A stretch of 64,000 nt of DNA from Isoetes taiwanensis (GCA_021234155.1 JAJEKV010000003.1:7936413-8000412), one strand, 5' to 3'. Positions 11,485-23,153 are shown, counted from the first letter of the stretch. The notes: a model not told the origin generated them from the sequence alone. Program-made: numbers and translations.

Positions 11485-13150
11485 CTACTGTCTCAATCCG
11501 TAGCTTTTGTGGGACCCGATGCGAATTGATGCAATAGCTACAAGCTTGTTCTGGACAATGAAGCAAGCAAATAAGCTTGGGGCCCCTGGTGCCAAAGTGG
11601 GATTTATGTGTGCATGATAATGACCGTTTTCACTTGGGCCAAAAGTAGCTGCGTCCCATATCTTTTGAGAAAAAGCGACCATTAAGATATTGTTGCAAAA
11701 GCTTCGGGGATCGAGGCGGCAAGCATCAGGCAAAGGCGATTCTCTGGTTGCCCCCAATGGGCAAACCATGTAGTGCAATGCTCTTTCCAACATCGTTTCA
11801 AGCGAGGAGATTCAGCCATGGCAAGTGCAAAACGGGATACCTAACATCATCCATGTGGTGCACCTTGCGGATATAGTGGAGATGGGCTTCATGGCGGGAA
11901 TGTTGAAGAGGCCAAAACACGTCTCTTGTAAAAGAATAGCATAGGGCACCGTTGTTTTAACTCAAGGTTTGTAAGTGAGAAAGGACTTTTGCACCCGCTC
12001 CAAGCTCTCCCAAGCACTAGCACTAATGGCGCCCCCACACTTGAGAACCATACGGTAAAGCAGGCTCTACCAAAGCCGAAACAAGTGGGCTTTAAGGTGG
12101 CCAATCATGAATTTCTCTTGCGAAAACAATTGTTTTGCATTGCATAGAGTGCTCTCCATCCAATGACCACCGGCTTGGTAAGCCACCTTTGTTCCCGAGT
12201 GTGTTCTTGAGAATTCTACACCAAGATACTTGTAGCTATCTACAACTTCAACCCGGCGGCTATCATAGTGCATAGGGGGGACATTGTGAGAAGATTGAAC
12301 TACCAAAAGCTTGGTCTTTTGCGGATTATTTCTGCTTGAGACTGTGTTCTCGAAGCTGTGCGAGCATGTAAATGTTTGCGCATACTAGCAGCGGTATGTG
12401 CGGAAGTGAAACATCATCAGCATACATAAGTTGCCTAATGATATAGTGTGCCAAATGTGGACCTCGCGCCATGATTATCAAGCCATTCTTCCAATTGATC
12501 AATGTACAAGCCAAAGAGTGTAGGAGATAAAGGGCAACCTTGGCGAACTCCAATATTGCTAGTGATTTGAGTACGATCTTTGGAAATTTAGCAAAACCCT
12601 TTCATAGAGGCGATAAAGCGCATTTTGAAGATCTTGTGGAACCCCAAGTGCACATAGCGCTGCCAAAGAAGCTCGGCGTGATCTTTGTATCAAAGCGAAG
12701 TAAAATCTACAAAGCATATATAGAGGTCTTGTTTCAAAACCGACTATGTTCAATAAGCATGCGCAATGTGAAAATATGATCTATTGTAGAATGGCATGGA
12801 CGAAAGCACGCTTTTGTCCCAAAGACGCGTACACCGGTATGTTACGCCCATGATGTCAAGCTGCTTTCGGTGGGCGGCTAAGAGCTTTGAAAATATGGAA
12901 CTTACTATGATCATGCGATAATTAGAAGGGTCATGCTTATCACTGCTTTGTAAATTGGTGCGACCTTCTTGCGGCGACCCAAGCTTACGGCAAGCCTTCT
13001 TGCAAAGCTTGATTTAAAAGAGTAGTGATGATTGGAAGCAATAGCGGACCCCCCCATTTAAGCAATTCTGCTTGCAAACCTTGAAGATCAGGAGACTTGC
13101 CATTAGATAGATGCCGCAATCCTTCTTTGACTTCCTCCTTTGTGAATTGA
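11485..13150 (-). mobile_element. decayed LINE reverse-transcriptase relic
   Basis: Reading the minus strand from right to left, fragments fall in the order of a plant LINE ORF2. GKSPDLQGLQAELLKW (about 13040-13100) matches the usual start of the RT region. LYERVLLNFQRSYSNH lies near 12560-12610. LMYADDVSL (about 12420-12445) is the YADD catalytic box. YKYLGVEFSRTHSG lies near 12200. The frame shifts and meets stops many times, so it is dead. A related fragment with GKAPDLDGMPAELLKWA lies at 44974-45276, also minus. The 11485-11793 end is less certain. Confidence 0.7.
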
Positions 13151-13576
13151 ATAAATAGCCACTTCGATTAAATAGCCAAAAGATGTTATTGGTGCAGACT
13201 GTCTATCACCCACTCTGGAAAAGAGGCTAGATTTTTGGTGGCTTGACATTCTATATTCCTGGATGTCATCCTAGTTCTATGTCTGGCTTTTGACCTTTCT
13301 TTTTCCTTTTGTTTGGCTTCACATAAATGTGATGTTCCAATAGTAGAGTCTTCAGTAATGATTTTGTAGCTTGCAGATCAAGGACATAGCGTGCAAATCC
13401 CATTTTGCTTCATATTGTGTCATTAAGCCTCTTTACTTCTTTCTAATACATTGATTTGATGTTTTAGGTCGTTCCCTTTGCTTTAATTACTCCAATTGGT
13501 TGTGTCATACATCCATGGTTGTGAAATAATAAATCATTCTCTCTCTAGTGTCTTGCTGCTTTCTCTCTATAGGCCA

Positions 13577-13670
13577 ATTGCCATTGTTTCTCTCTGTAGC
13601 CTCCTTGCCTTCTGAAACTCTCTATTGCCACTGTTTCTCTCTATAGCCTCCTTACCTTCTGAAACTCTCT
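13577..13670. repeat. tandem duplication, 47 bp x 2, pyrimidine-rich
   Basis: ATTGCCA(T/C)TGTTTCTCTCT ... CTTCTGAAACTCTCT occurs at 13577-13623 and 13624-13670 with three differences. It lies in a CT-rich stretch (13530-13860). Confidence 0.9.
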
Positions 13671-13879
13671 TCCCTCCCTTAGCTTCACTCTCTCCTTGCC
13701 TATGTCTCTATTGCTTGTTCTGGGCACATTCTCTCTCTGGGACATCAAAGCACGTGGTGAGTTGCCTTCAGCTCTTATCTTTTGTTCAAGGCCATTCCAC
13801 GAAGCTCCTAATCTCCTTCAGGTCTTATCTTCAATTCAAGCCCATTTTAATTTTTTTTTTTTACAGTAGACGGAATTGA

Positions 13880-14930
13880 ACATCCTGCCCATAGGTTCAA
13901 TCTCCCCAAACCTCCATGCACCAACCACTAGGGGCAGGCATCGATTATCGATCTTTGAACCTTCAATGGCCCCGTAGCCCTTTAATCCCCTCGCAGGACC
14001 GCATTGTACAGATAAGGCAGATAAGGAAAGGTAGAGCTTTTGATAATGCAACACGGACATTTAATGTATTGCTACAACCTAGTTCTATGGTCGTGAAGGC
14101 TAGTATCACCCAACATAAGGGCCATTTGCAGAATCACTAGAGTTTAAAGCAAGCATACCAAAGCTCTTGATAGTGCTGCTACCACATGACATACCTAGCT
14201 TTGAAATGAAAACTTTATGGCCCAGAACTTCTCTTAGTTAAAGCAAGAAAACTAAGCATCCTAATGCTCTCATAAAGCAAGGGACACATCTGTGTCGGCA
14301 TGTTTATAGGGTTCTGTTCATGATGCCAGAACCATGGCTAAAAACCCAATCTAACATAAAAATCCACTCAAACACAATTCTATTAAATCTAGAAAAGCAA
14401 TGGGAGACACCAAACATATAACTATTAATGCTAAATCTGTAAACTTGAATTGTGCTTAAATAATTTAGATACTATTCATGTTAATTCCAAGAAAGTTAGA
14501 AGATGACAGGCAAGATGTTGCAACTAAAATGTCAAGCCAGCCATGAGGCTATAACTAGAGGTTCATTAGCAATATATTGTCTATATTCCAGTGGCTCCAT
14601 AAGCTTTCCAGCACAACCGTGACCATACACAAAAACAATGAATCCAGAGAATGCTTGCACAAACACTGATCTCAAGCAGAGTGGATCAAATAAAAATGCT
14701 GCAAAAATGGCTGAGGCTTGATTTAAGATGGCTAGAATGGAAGGATATGAAAAACCGTCATGGGCTAAGGGGCAACTTTGCACGATAAATCTAAAACATA
14801 CAACCACCACCAGCTGGGAAATGAATGCAGTGGATTGCAATAGTATACTAATAGGTCAGCAAAAATCTCAAACAGAGTAAGGCAGAAAATTAGTGTGATA
14901 AAAATAAAGAGACAACAAACCAAACAATTA
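13880..14930. other. intergenic / possible distal exon region
   Basis: No clear gene. A hydrophobic minus-strand open frame at 14532-14840 (for example SQLVVVVCFRFIV and FSGFIVFVYGHG) could be a further 3' exon of the neighbouring minus-strand gene, but no splice pair makes this convincing. The interval 13880-13990 has a short ATCGATTATCGAT inverted repeat. Confidence 0.3.
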
Positions 14931-14935
14931 AATTC

Positions 14936-15869
14936 TCATGTTTGTGCTGACCCAGAGCATGAATCTGACAAATCCGATTGAAATTTGTCAAAGACTTGTT
15001 CGATAGCTCCGAATTCTGAAGAAATGTACATGAACTCATAAACTAGACAGAGGAATACAGATATGATTCCTAGACTTGCTAGAATTCCATACACCAGTGG
15101 CAACCCATTACAAGGTCCTTGCAGCTCATTTACAAGTAGTTAATAACAGGAGAGATGTTCAGAAGGAGAGATGTTCACAGTGAACTTACTACATCTGTAG
15201 TAGAGCTGTTAATCTTCAAGACAAAATTCCCATACAAAGCATGTGGACTCAAAACTGGCAACCCATACCAAAACTTGCTACGAAATGCAGGCAGCATGAA
15301 GTTCTTTATCACAACTTGCAACATTTCACCTGCAAATCACACTTTCGGCTTAGGCATAATAGAAACAAACGGTTTCCTAGGTGCATTTTAAATGAAGTCA
15401 GTGTACCATATAACCATATGGGGCATTGTTGCAACTGCACAAGGATCTCGCATTTGTATTCTGTTCGAACTGGGCTACATTTAATAGAGGCTGTTCCAGA
15501 TTGTCAGGTCCCAAGGAATTAGATAATTCGATCATATCATTTTCTCTGCTATCTGAGGCTTCAAATTTAGGATTAGAAAATGGATCCTGTTTTTCTGAAG
15601 GAATGCATTCCACATGCTGCATGACATTAGACTCTTCTAATAGATCCCTCCCTTCTCCATGTTCATTTAAAGATGAATTTTCTCCTGGCAATAACATCAA
15701 ACATAGCACAAAGAACTTAACACTTCAAATAGATCAAAGATAATTTAGCTTGTTGCTTGCCTGTTTTAGAAATTAACGTCGTGTCATCAACCGTTACAAA
15801 TGATTTTTCGTCATGCCTCTCTTCACATGTATCTAGATTATCCCCTCCATCTTTATCATCAATGTAATG
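14936..15869 (-). CDS. unrecognised four-exon gene, single-pass membrane-like
   Basis: Four exons join in one frame on the minus strand: 15869-15761, 15684-15415, 15329-15190 and 15124-14936 (stop TGA at 14938-14936). Acceptors are TTTTCCTAG, ATTGCCAG, TTTGCAG and AAATGAG; donors are GC (CAG|GCAAGC), GTTATA and GTAAGT. Phases agree at all three junctions, which is hard to get by chance. The first ~125 residues are acidic and polar (HYIDDKDGGDNLD, LLEESNVMQHVE), then a middle block (VVIKNFMLPAFRSKFWYGL). A strong transmembrane segment (LPLVYGILASLGIISVFLCL) precedes a short tail ending SGSAQT. No start codon is seen, so the 5' part lies upstream or is lost. I do not recognise the family; it could be a partial gene. 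Confidence 0.45.
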
Positions 15870-15969
15870 CTAGGAAAAATGAAACCCTCGGATTAGTATG
15901 AGCTTGTCTTTTCAAGAAGAACCCTATGAGCAATTATTAGAGACTACTTTAGATTCTTCAGCTCTCTCC

Positions 15970-16176
15970 TCAGGCTGGGTTCGTTCTTTCGGAGGGCTTC
16001 CATCTAGTACCCCGATTCAACATCCTCCTCAGAATTCCCAGCTTGCTGCCATCTCCTCGTAGCAGCCGGGCCAATAATTCTGCTCCATTTCTCAAGAAAA
16101 GCCTTTCCCAAATACAATTTGTGCTACACCGCTCTCGAAGTTCGCTACACACAGCTCTCATTTGCACCTGTTAGCT
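15970..16176 (-). CDS. possible F-box-like exon
   Basis: After an acceptor-like GCTAACAG on the minus strand, an open frame reads VCSELRERCSTNCIWERLFL and continues for about 65 codons to a stop. The CSELRERC...WERL pattern resembles the second half of plant F-box domains, where RERC and a W-E pair follow the helices. The N-terminal LP part of an F-box is not visible. It may be an upstream exon of the 14936-15869 gene or an isolated fragment. Weak call. Confidence 0.25.
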
Positions 16177-16197
16177 GGTTTCGAAATGGATGCCTAA

Positions 16198-16345
16198 CAA
16201 CAGCGACGACCGCCAGTTTACACCCTATAGCAAGTTTGGAGCAGTCATTGACATATTCCTGGCATATACTAGCATACACTTGGAATATGCCATAAACCTA
16301 CATTCACAAGGGCTTGCCCCCCTAGGGGCAACCCAAAAATGCACG
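16198..16345 (-). repeat. dispersed ~180 bp repeat, copy 4
   Basis: Reverse orientation. On the minus strand it reads GGGTTGCCCCTAGGGG, GGCATATTCCAAGTGTATG, ACTGCTCCAAACTTG and GTAAACTGGCGGTCG. It lies about 600 bp upstream of the ATR3 start codon. Confidence 0.75.
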
Positions 16346-16949
16346 AACCACATCTAGCCGGAATACGGACCGTACAAATTTGCCCTAGTTTCCAACCCCA
16401 AATTCTTTGTCAAATAAAACCAAATATAGAAACTTCCCCATTGCAAACTGTGCCCTTTTGTAGCTGAGGCGCTTTTGGCAAGGTGGGTGAAGCTGGCTTT
16501 AGTATTTTAAGTGCAACAAAACAAGAATGCAGGTGTCGGCAAATATGTATGTTCAGTACCGAGGGTTAGTCGACCAAGTTTCAAGCCTTCCTAGCGGATT
16601 TTCCCACTATAGATGTACGCTCTGGCATTGGAGAGCACCCACTGGGAAAAATAAACGATATATCCATAGTGCACGCTCCATTATCCTCGTCTCCCGAGCT
16701 CTTTATATCAGATAAATTTGAAGTGGAACGATAGATTAAAAGGATTGAACTGATTCAAGAAAACTCTTCTTGCGGGAAGCTCAAACCAAGACTGTAAATT
16801 TGTGCAATTTCTTCCGTCCATTTGTATTGTTTTAGAATTATATGGTCATGTAAACAAATTTAGTCTTAAGTTGCTCAGTGTGCCAGAAATTACAGACTTG
16901 TTGTGGGTATTGGGATGCCTTATGCTTTTGCTGAAATTTGTTGACTCAG

Positions 16950-19900
16950 ATGGAATTGGACAAGATATTGGTGCTATATGCAACACAAACAGGGACAGCG
17001 GAGGATGTTGCTGAGAGAATTGGAAGAGAAGCTAAACGTCATCATTATAAACCTATTGTCCTGAGCATGGATAGATATGATCCGGTAATGTCAATTCTTC
17101 TGCTATTCCAGCATTTTATTGATGTGTGCATTGTTTGCGTTTAGAGGACTGAGAAGACTCCTTTATTTCAGGCTCAGCTTTCCAATGAAGTGAATGTTAT
17201 ATTTGTGGTTTCAACTACGGGTCAAGGGGACTTGCCTGACTCAATGAAGGTTTAGTAGATTCTTTTTGCAAGGCATTGTGCAATATGAATAATATACCCT
17301 TTTTTTCCCTGGAACACAGAGTTTTTGGAAGTTGTGCAGTATGAATTAATATACCCTTTTTTTTCCCCACAGAGCTTTTGGAAGTTCTTACTGAGGAAAA
17401 GCTTGGGAAACAAATGGCTTAATAAAACTCATTATTCAGTATTTGGGCTTGGTGATTCCGGGTACCAAAAATATAATGCAAGTAAACGATTTGGTGATTG
17501 TTATGTTTATTTTTTTGGGAATAATCTAATGCAATTCTAGATTTTTCAACTTGCTCCATACTAATATAGCTAAAATATCTTGCAGGTCGTAGCTAAGAAG
17601 CTGGACCGTAGGCTCTTTGAACTTGGTGCGCAGCTTCTGATCCCCAAAGGACTTGGGGATGATCAACACCGATCTGGGTCTGTCTCTCTTATCTCGAGTA
17701 CTAGTTTTATTAGATTTTGTTTGTTTGAATGGTAGGCACCTTGTGGCCCATATAATTGGGTGGACTGTGATTGATTGTATTGTTTGCAGTGTATAAGCTT
17801 GCAGCTTGTTGATGACTTTTATCAAGTGCATTAGGTTCTAGTTAGAAGTTTAGAACTTGGGCTCATGTATAATTGGGAGTCTCTAGGGATGTAATTTTGT
17901 GTTTATTGAGGCCAAGTAGTGGTTATGGCATATTTCTGAAGGAATTGGGCATGCTCGTAATTAGATTAACAGATACAATACTACATTTGCACCCATAGGC
18001 TATTGAATAACCCTCAACAGTGATGATAAGGGCGGCAAACACCTACTGAAATATGAATTTCCCTTGAGCTTTGGCCAAGAATAATACACAGGTTATTTAT
18101 GCTGTTTTTTACTCTCTGCAATATTCTTAACTAAAGTTTGCCTGTTCCATCAAATGTTACATAAAATATTGAGATTTGAGCTTAGATCTTATTCATTACC
18201 ATTTGACTATTCACATCTCGAATTAATGCTTTATGTAAGACATTCTTGACCTGCGGTCGAATATATTTGGTAAAAAGTTCAAGGCTAAGAAAGTATAAAC
18301 AAATTTATTATTTTAATAGATGTATTTTGCATAATAATTCCAGCCTTCCTGCTAATGTAGGTATGAAGCTTCATTGGATCCTTGGCTTGCATCATTATGG
18401 TCTACTTTGCAAGAAAGGATACCCCTTCCAAGTGGGTATAGTGATTATCCAATGGGCTCTGAATTAGACCCACCTAAGTTTAAGATAGTCTACCATGACG
18501 CACCAGCAATTTTGTCATGTGACCATATATCTGAAGGTGAGTTATTTGTGGCTAGGATTTCCTCATTGTTATGCCCACTTGTTCTGTGAAATGCGATGAC
18601 AGCTCAGAGGAAGTGGGCTGAACATGAAAGAGCCCGTGTAATGGTGGAAAGGGCTTCTGGAGTTCCAATGCAAATGGCGTCCGACAACAAAGGGTCTTTT
18701 GGCCATACACCTTTTCAACCAGTTATTGCTCAAGTGGTATGCACTCGGTTTCTAGTCCCTTTCAAACATAAGATTCTGGAACCTATGTTCTTTTTGTCTG
18801 GATTTCCAGATAAAAAATGTTAGGCTTACTGGCATGGACCATGAACAAGATGTTAGGCATATAGAATTCGATCTGGGAGATTCTGTAAGTGCCATAACAT
18901 GCAAATTTGAATAGGTCTCAACATTCCAGAGTGTCTTATATCTAATATACATCAGGGTGTAGAATATGGTCCTGGTGATGTCCTTGGTGTATTTCCATGG
19001 CAAGAGAGACAGGCAGTGGATGCATTCTTAGAGCGCTGCAAGTTGGATCCTGCTGCCTATATTACGGTAACGTATATACTATCGTCCTGAACTAGATTAC
19101 GAAATGTTGCGAGCTTTAGCTTTTGCAGCTTCTTGCAGGTTGCGGCCAGAGATTCTTCATTTAAGCAGGAAACACCAGTAAAAATAAGGGATCTTGTTGA
19201 AGCAGTAATGGACGTCAATTCTGCAACTCCTCGTAGATATTTTTTTGAGGTGCGTGGTTTGCAAGAATTTATTTTGCGTGCAATTGTTTCAACCAACATA
19301 GGCTGCATCTTGTTACTTTATGCATGATTCATATGCCTTATGGGAAGGTATCCTTGTTTGTACAAGCTGCACTACATGGTGCCTTTTGTTCCAAAGATTC
19401 TCCACGTTTATTGTTGGTGCTCTAGTATAACTTGAATTCCAAATCATTTATTTGCTCTAACTATTTATGCTACGGATGCGGGAATGCCAACTCCGTCCCC
19501 ACGGGCCCCAGTAACTGATTTGCTTGCATTGGGAGCAAGCACTCATGTTTTTGCAGCAACCGTAGCATTGGGAAGAAGTTATCATAAAGATTTCAGCAAG
19601 AAATTGCATGGAATTTTTGGGGTTCTGCAGAAAATTTTGGGTTGGCATGGAAGTTGGCATGCCATATATCTGGCTAAGAAGTGCAGGTTACTTTATCGTC
19701 TTATACTTGGATTGCTGTTTCTTTCTTATAATTGAAGGGGATACTGCTTATAAGCAATTTGTGTCATGGAAAGAAAGATTTATTGAACATGTACAGGAGA
19801 CCCATAGGGTCTATGAGACCGGAAACAGAATTATGGGAGCTGCAAGACGGGGGATAGCCTCCAAGACAGTACAATATTCAATCCATAAAGACAACCTAGT

Positions 19901-22900
19901 CAAACATCAATGGAAAACTCCTAGGTAGAGGTTTCAACTTATATTTTAGCTGCTCCAGAGTCCAGAGAATGTTCTGATATCAGCATTTTGCTTTTTTTTT
20001 TTCTACCATGTATCTCTTCAAAAAGATTGTAGGCAACAACCAGTTAACCAGCCACAGTAATCTGAAAGCCAGTTCTATTTTCTTAGAGTCGCCAATGCCA
20101 CTCCTCTGATATCATGGAGTTCCTTTTCTTTGGGGCGCCATCCATCAATCCAGACTTGTGACTCGTGTTCAACAAGGAAGAATGAAGATGGACTTTTTGC
20201 CATGCTGTTTTTGGGCTCATGCTGTTCGTACCCGAGTTCACTCCTCCGTTTCTGAGCAACGTCATGAAGAAATAGCGATATACATTCCTGGTCATAGTAC
20301 TCATGAGTTGCTGCAATGTTGTTGAGTGCCTCTTGTAATATAATAGCTAGGGCGGGAAAAGATGAAATGGTCCAGCATGTCCAAATCATATAAAGTGCAT
20401 TTTCTATCTTCCCAGCTGATATGATTAGCACACTCCAACTCAATTTCCACCTGATGAGAGGACACCCTGAACTGGTCTTATAATGAAACCATCAGCTGAA
20501 ACATTAAGGAAGTTGTCCTTGTAAATTTTCTTTTTGGTAGACAACTCAGTGGAGGGATTTATCCAAGTGTTTGATGCATAAAGCTGCTCAAGCACGACGT
20601 ATAAGCTGGTTCACGTGCTGTCGGGTCAGTTTATTAGGTACTGCCAAGTTGGATTAAAATGGCGGCACTTTATCTATTGAGAAGCCAAGAGAATCAAATA
20701 TCTTATGGTTCCAGAGAACTGTCTTACTACCTTGATCAGCGAAAGCTTTTGATGACACATTAGCCAACCAAGGGAGCCTCATCTGGCCCTCTTGTGTTTC
20801 CCCAAAGTGGCTTAACTTATGCAAGGACACTGTTTGCAAAGCCACTTCGAGTTCTAAAGGGTTAAAATTAAGTTCAATGGCATTATTTCATGAGGACCGA
20901 GGGTTTACTTCTGATCATTCTAGATAAGAATGATATTTGTAGCCTCTCTAAATGAGGCCATTCTTTCGTTCGGAAATCCACTCCCTAAATTTGTGATCCA
21001 TATAGAGCAGCAGGTTTTACCAAAGAGCATTTGAAAGCATTGTTCCTTCAGCAGTCCTAGAGTTAGCACTTTTCACGCTGAAATGGGACATGAGAATTTC
21101 CCTCCTGGATTAAAAGTACCAGAAAGTTACCTAGATTGGGGGCGTATACAGGGCTGTTGTTGGGATTAGGACTGGCAGGAATTGCAAGCATAGAGCATAT
21201 GCAAAGGATTATCTCTGAATAAGAGTCCAATGGTAACAAAACTCCTTTTTGTGGTATGCTTACATGTGAATTGTACTTTGTTGTAGATAATGCTTTAGTT
21301 GTAGACAGGAGAAGATCATCTTGCCAAGCCACATTCGTGTACTGATAATCTGCCCATAGTTGCCCACTTTCTGATGCATTGCTACAGTTCTCAACCAAAA
21401 GGCACAAAGAAGCTGATGAAGATAAATGTTATGAGCATCGTTTGTCGTGACTTCAGACAAGGTATGTGGGTGCACATGCATGCCAGAATATCTTGGTATT
21501 GGGGATTAAGCAGTTCAATGAATTGAGATTCATCTGCAAGTCTATGTTTGGGAGAAGTATAGAAATGGTATTTATCACGGTGTTGGTCAAAGCATTGGTT
21601 TCTTATCCAACTATACATAATGGTGTGAAGCAACTTAAATGGATAGGCAAAACTTGCTTCTAATGCATGCAGAACGGGGCTCATACACATCCATTTTAGG
21701 AAGATGCCACATTACAGGAGGTTGAACCCCATGCTCGTAACAGATAAGATAAGCCGTACAATTCGAGGTGGACAGGTGGATTGGCCTGCCCAGAGATCAG
21801 ACATTGCCAATTTTTGTGGCTGAAATGGATTGAGAAACTAGTACTATTTATTCCACTCTGTGCTGATAATTATATTAGTGCTGCTCTGAAGTTTAAGAAA
21901 GATCAGCAAGCAGACAATACAGACAGTCCTTTTACATTAAATTCTCTTTCTATGAACGATAATTTAATCAAATATTGTTTTCCTTTCAAAAATCGTTCAT
22001 CTTGACCTTAATTATCTACAATCTTTCTTAAGCCAGTACTTATAGCATTGTCAATTCTGCACGAAGGTGTCGAATTATTTTACATTTGCTGAACTTGTAA
22101 CACGGCAATTCTTCCATGAAGGTGATGAGTCATTTTGCATCTGCCGAACATGAAAAGGAGAAGCTTCAATATTTCTCTACATCAGCTGGGAGGGAGGAGT
22201 TGTACCAATACAATAACAGGGAAAGACGTACTGTACTTGAGGTAGGTCAAGTATAAGGCAACACGTATATTCCACAGTTTCTAACTGAGGATGCTGATGC
22301 CTCATTTTGGTGCAATTGAGATACACTTCAATATTTTTCAGGTGCTGGAAGACTTCCCATCTGTTGAATTGCCATTGGAATGGCTCGTGCAATTAGTCCC
22401 GAGACTTAGGCCCAGATTCTTCTCAGTCTCATCTTCCTTGAGGGCCCATCCCAACGAGGTGCATATCACAGTGGCTGTTGTTCAGTGGACTACACCTTTC
22501 AAGCGGACGAGACAAGGATTGTGCTCAACATGGTTATCGCAATTGGATAGCAAATTAAGTGAGTTTTTCCATTATGTAATTTGTCAGCTTGGGTTTAAAT
22601 TAATCTTTGTGAATAAATTACGGTTCCAGGTGTTGTTCCTATCTGGCTGAAGGAAGGACTACTCAAAATGCCTCTGCCATCAGTTCCCTTGATTTTGGTT
22701 GGTCCTGGAACTGGTTGTGCTCCATTTCATGCATTTGTTGAAGAAAGGGCTGCACTTTCTTCGGTACAAAATGTAGCCCCTGTCATGCTATTTTTTGGAT
22801 GCCGATACCAGGAAAAGGACTTTCTTTACAAGGACTTCTGGACTGCTTGCAGCCAAGGGCATGGAATTTTATCAGAAGAAAAAGGTGGAGGTTTCTTTGT

Positions 22901-23153
22901 TGCATTCTCCAGAGACCAGCCCCATAAGGTTTACGTGCAACATAAGATACGTGAAACAAGCAAGAAGGTGTGGAACTTAATTCAGTCAGGGGCAGCCATT
23001 TTTGTTGCAGGTTCTGCCAATAAAATGCCAGCTGATGTGTCTAGTGCATTTGAAGATGTCATAATAAGTGAGACACATTCCAAAGAATTAGCGGAGAAAT
23101 TGCTTAAACAACTTGAGAGGCTTGGTAGGTATACGGTTGAGGTATGGAGTTGA
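16950..23153 (+). CDS. ATR3: NADPH-dependent diflavin oxidoreductase (12 exons)
   Basis: Cytosolic enzyme that moves electrons from NADPH through FAD and FMN to the Fe-S scaffold DRE2/CIAPIN1 in cytosolic iron-sulfur cluster assembly. Exons: 16950-17084, 17172-17249, 17373-17477, 17586-17677, 18361-18536, 18603-18736, 18810-18884, 18956-19066, 19139-19249, 22122-22241, 22342-22558, 22630-23153. All phases agree and give 625 residues, the family's usual size (Arabidopsis ATR3 is about 623). Flavodoxin domain at 1-150 with FMN-site YATQTGTAEDVAER (10-23), STTGQGD and FGLGDSGYQKYN (95-106). FAD domain with RRYFFE (334-339), RFFSVSSS (404-411) and GLCSTWL (438-444). NADPH domain with LVGPGTGCAPF (474-484), FFGCR and a C-terminal Trp (VEVWS). 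Start is the ATG at the conserved flavodoxin beginning. Intron 3 is best read as GC-AG; intron 9 is 2.9 kb. No stop or frameshift, so probably functional. Confidence 0.95.
17278..17386 (+). repeat. tandem duplication of intron 2 acceptor and exon 3 start
   Basis: 17278-17333 and 17334-17386 repeat GTGCA(A/G)TATGAATTAATA, a pyrimidine tract, ACAG and AG(T/C)TTTTGGAAGTT. The second copy carries the acceptor used for ATR3 exon 3 (CCCCACAG|AGCTTTTGG). The first is a decoy acceptor followed by GTTTTTGGAAGTTGTG. Confidence 0.85.
19250..22121 (+). other. ATR3 intron 9, long and insert-bearing
   Basis: At 2872 bp it is by far the longest ATR3 intron. It holds exon-like plus-strand frames at 19550-19735 (VALGRSYHKDFSKKLHGIFG) and 19739-19928 (FVSWKERFIEHVQETHRVYE), and minus-strand frames at 20075-20443, 20654-20845 and 21063-21407. 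None matches a family I know. The minus frames have the look of a decayed retroelement (a Trp-rich stretch MIWTCWTISSFP at 20360-20395). The donor GAG|GTGCGTGG and acceptor CATGAAG|GTG define the intron. Confidence 0.6.
20075..20443 (-). pseudogene. unrecognised 122-codon frame inside ATR3 intron 9
   Basis: Open frame antisense to ATR3 with ALYMIWTCWTISSFPALAII, then a charged part (FLHDVAQKRRSELGYEQHE, FFLVEHESQVWIDGWRPKEK). The IWTCWTI pattern recalls the Trp-rich linker downstream of LINE RT zinc-binding regions, but no catalytic motif is present. Further minus-strand frames lie at 20654-20845 and 21063-21407. Probably the remains of an inserted element. Confidence 0.3.

Noticed and set aside
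11747-11775. GGTTGCCCCCAATGGGCAAACC considered as a fifth copy of the ~180 bp repeat
   Set aside because: Only the palindromic start matches; the following blocks are missing and it lies inside the LINE relic.
13880-13990. Possible tRNA or tRNA-derived SINE (GGTTCAATCTCC resembles a B box)
   Set aside because: No cloverleaf could be formed and no matching A box lies at the right distance.
18596-18823. Frame beginning MTAQRKWAEHERARV considered as a separate small gene
   Set aside because: It is ATR3 exon 6 (18603-18736) read through its donor into the intron.
22795-22980. Open frames overlapping ATR3 exon 12 in other phases
   Set aside because: They are shadows of the conserved NADPH-binding domain frame.
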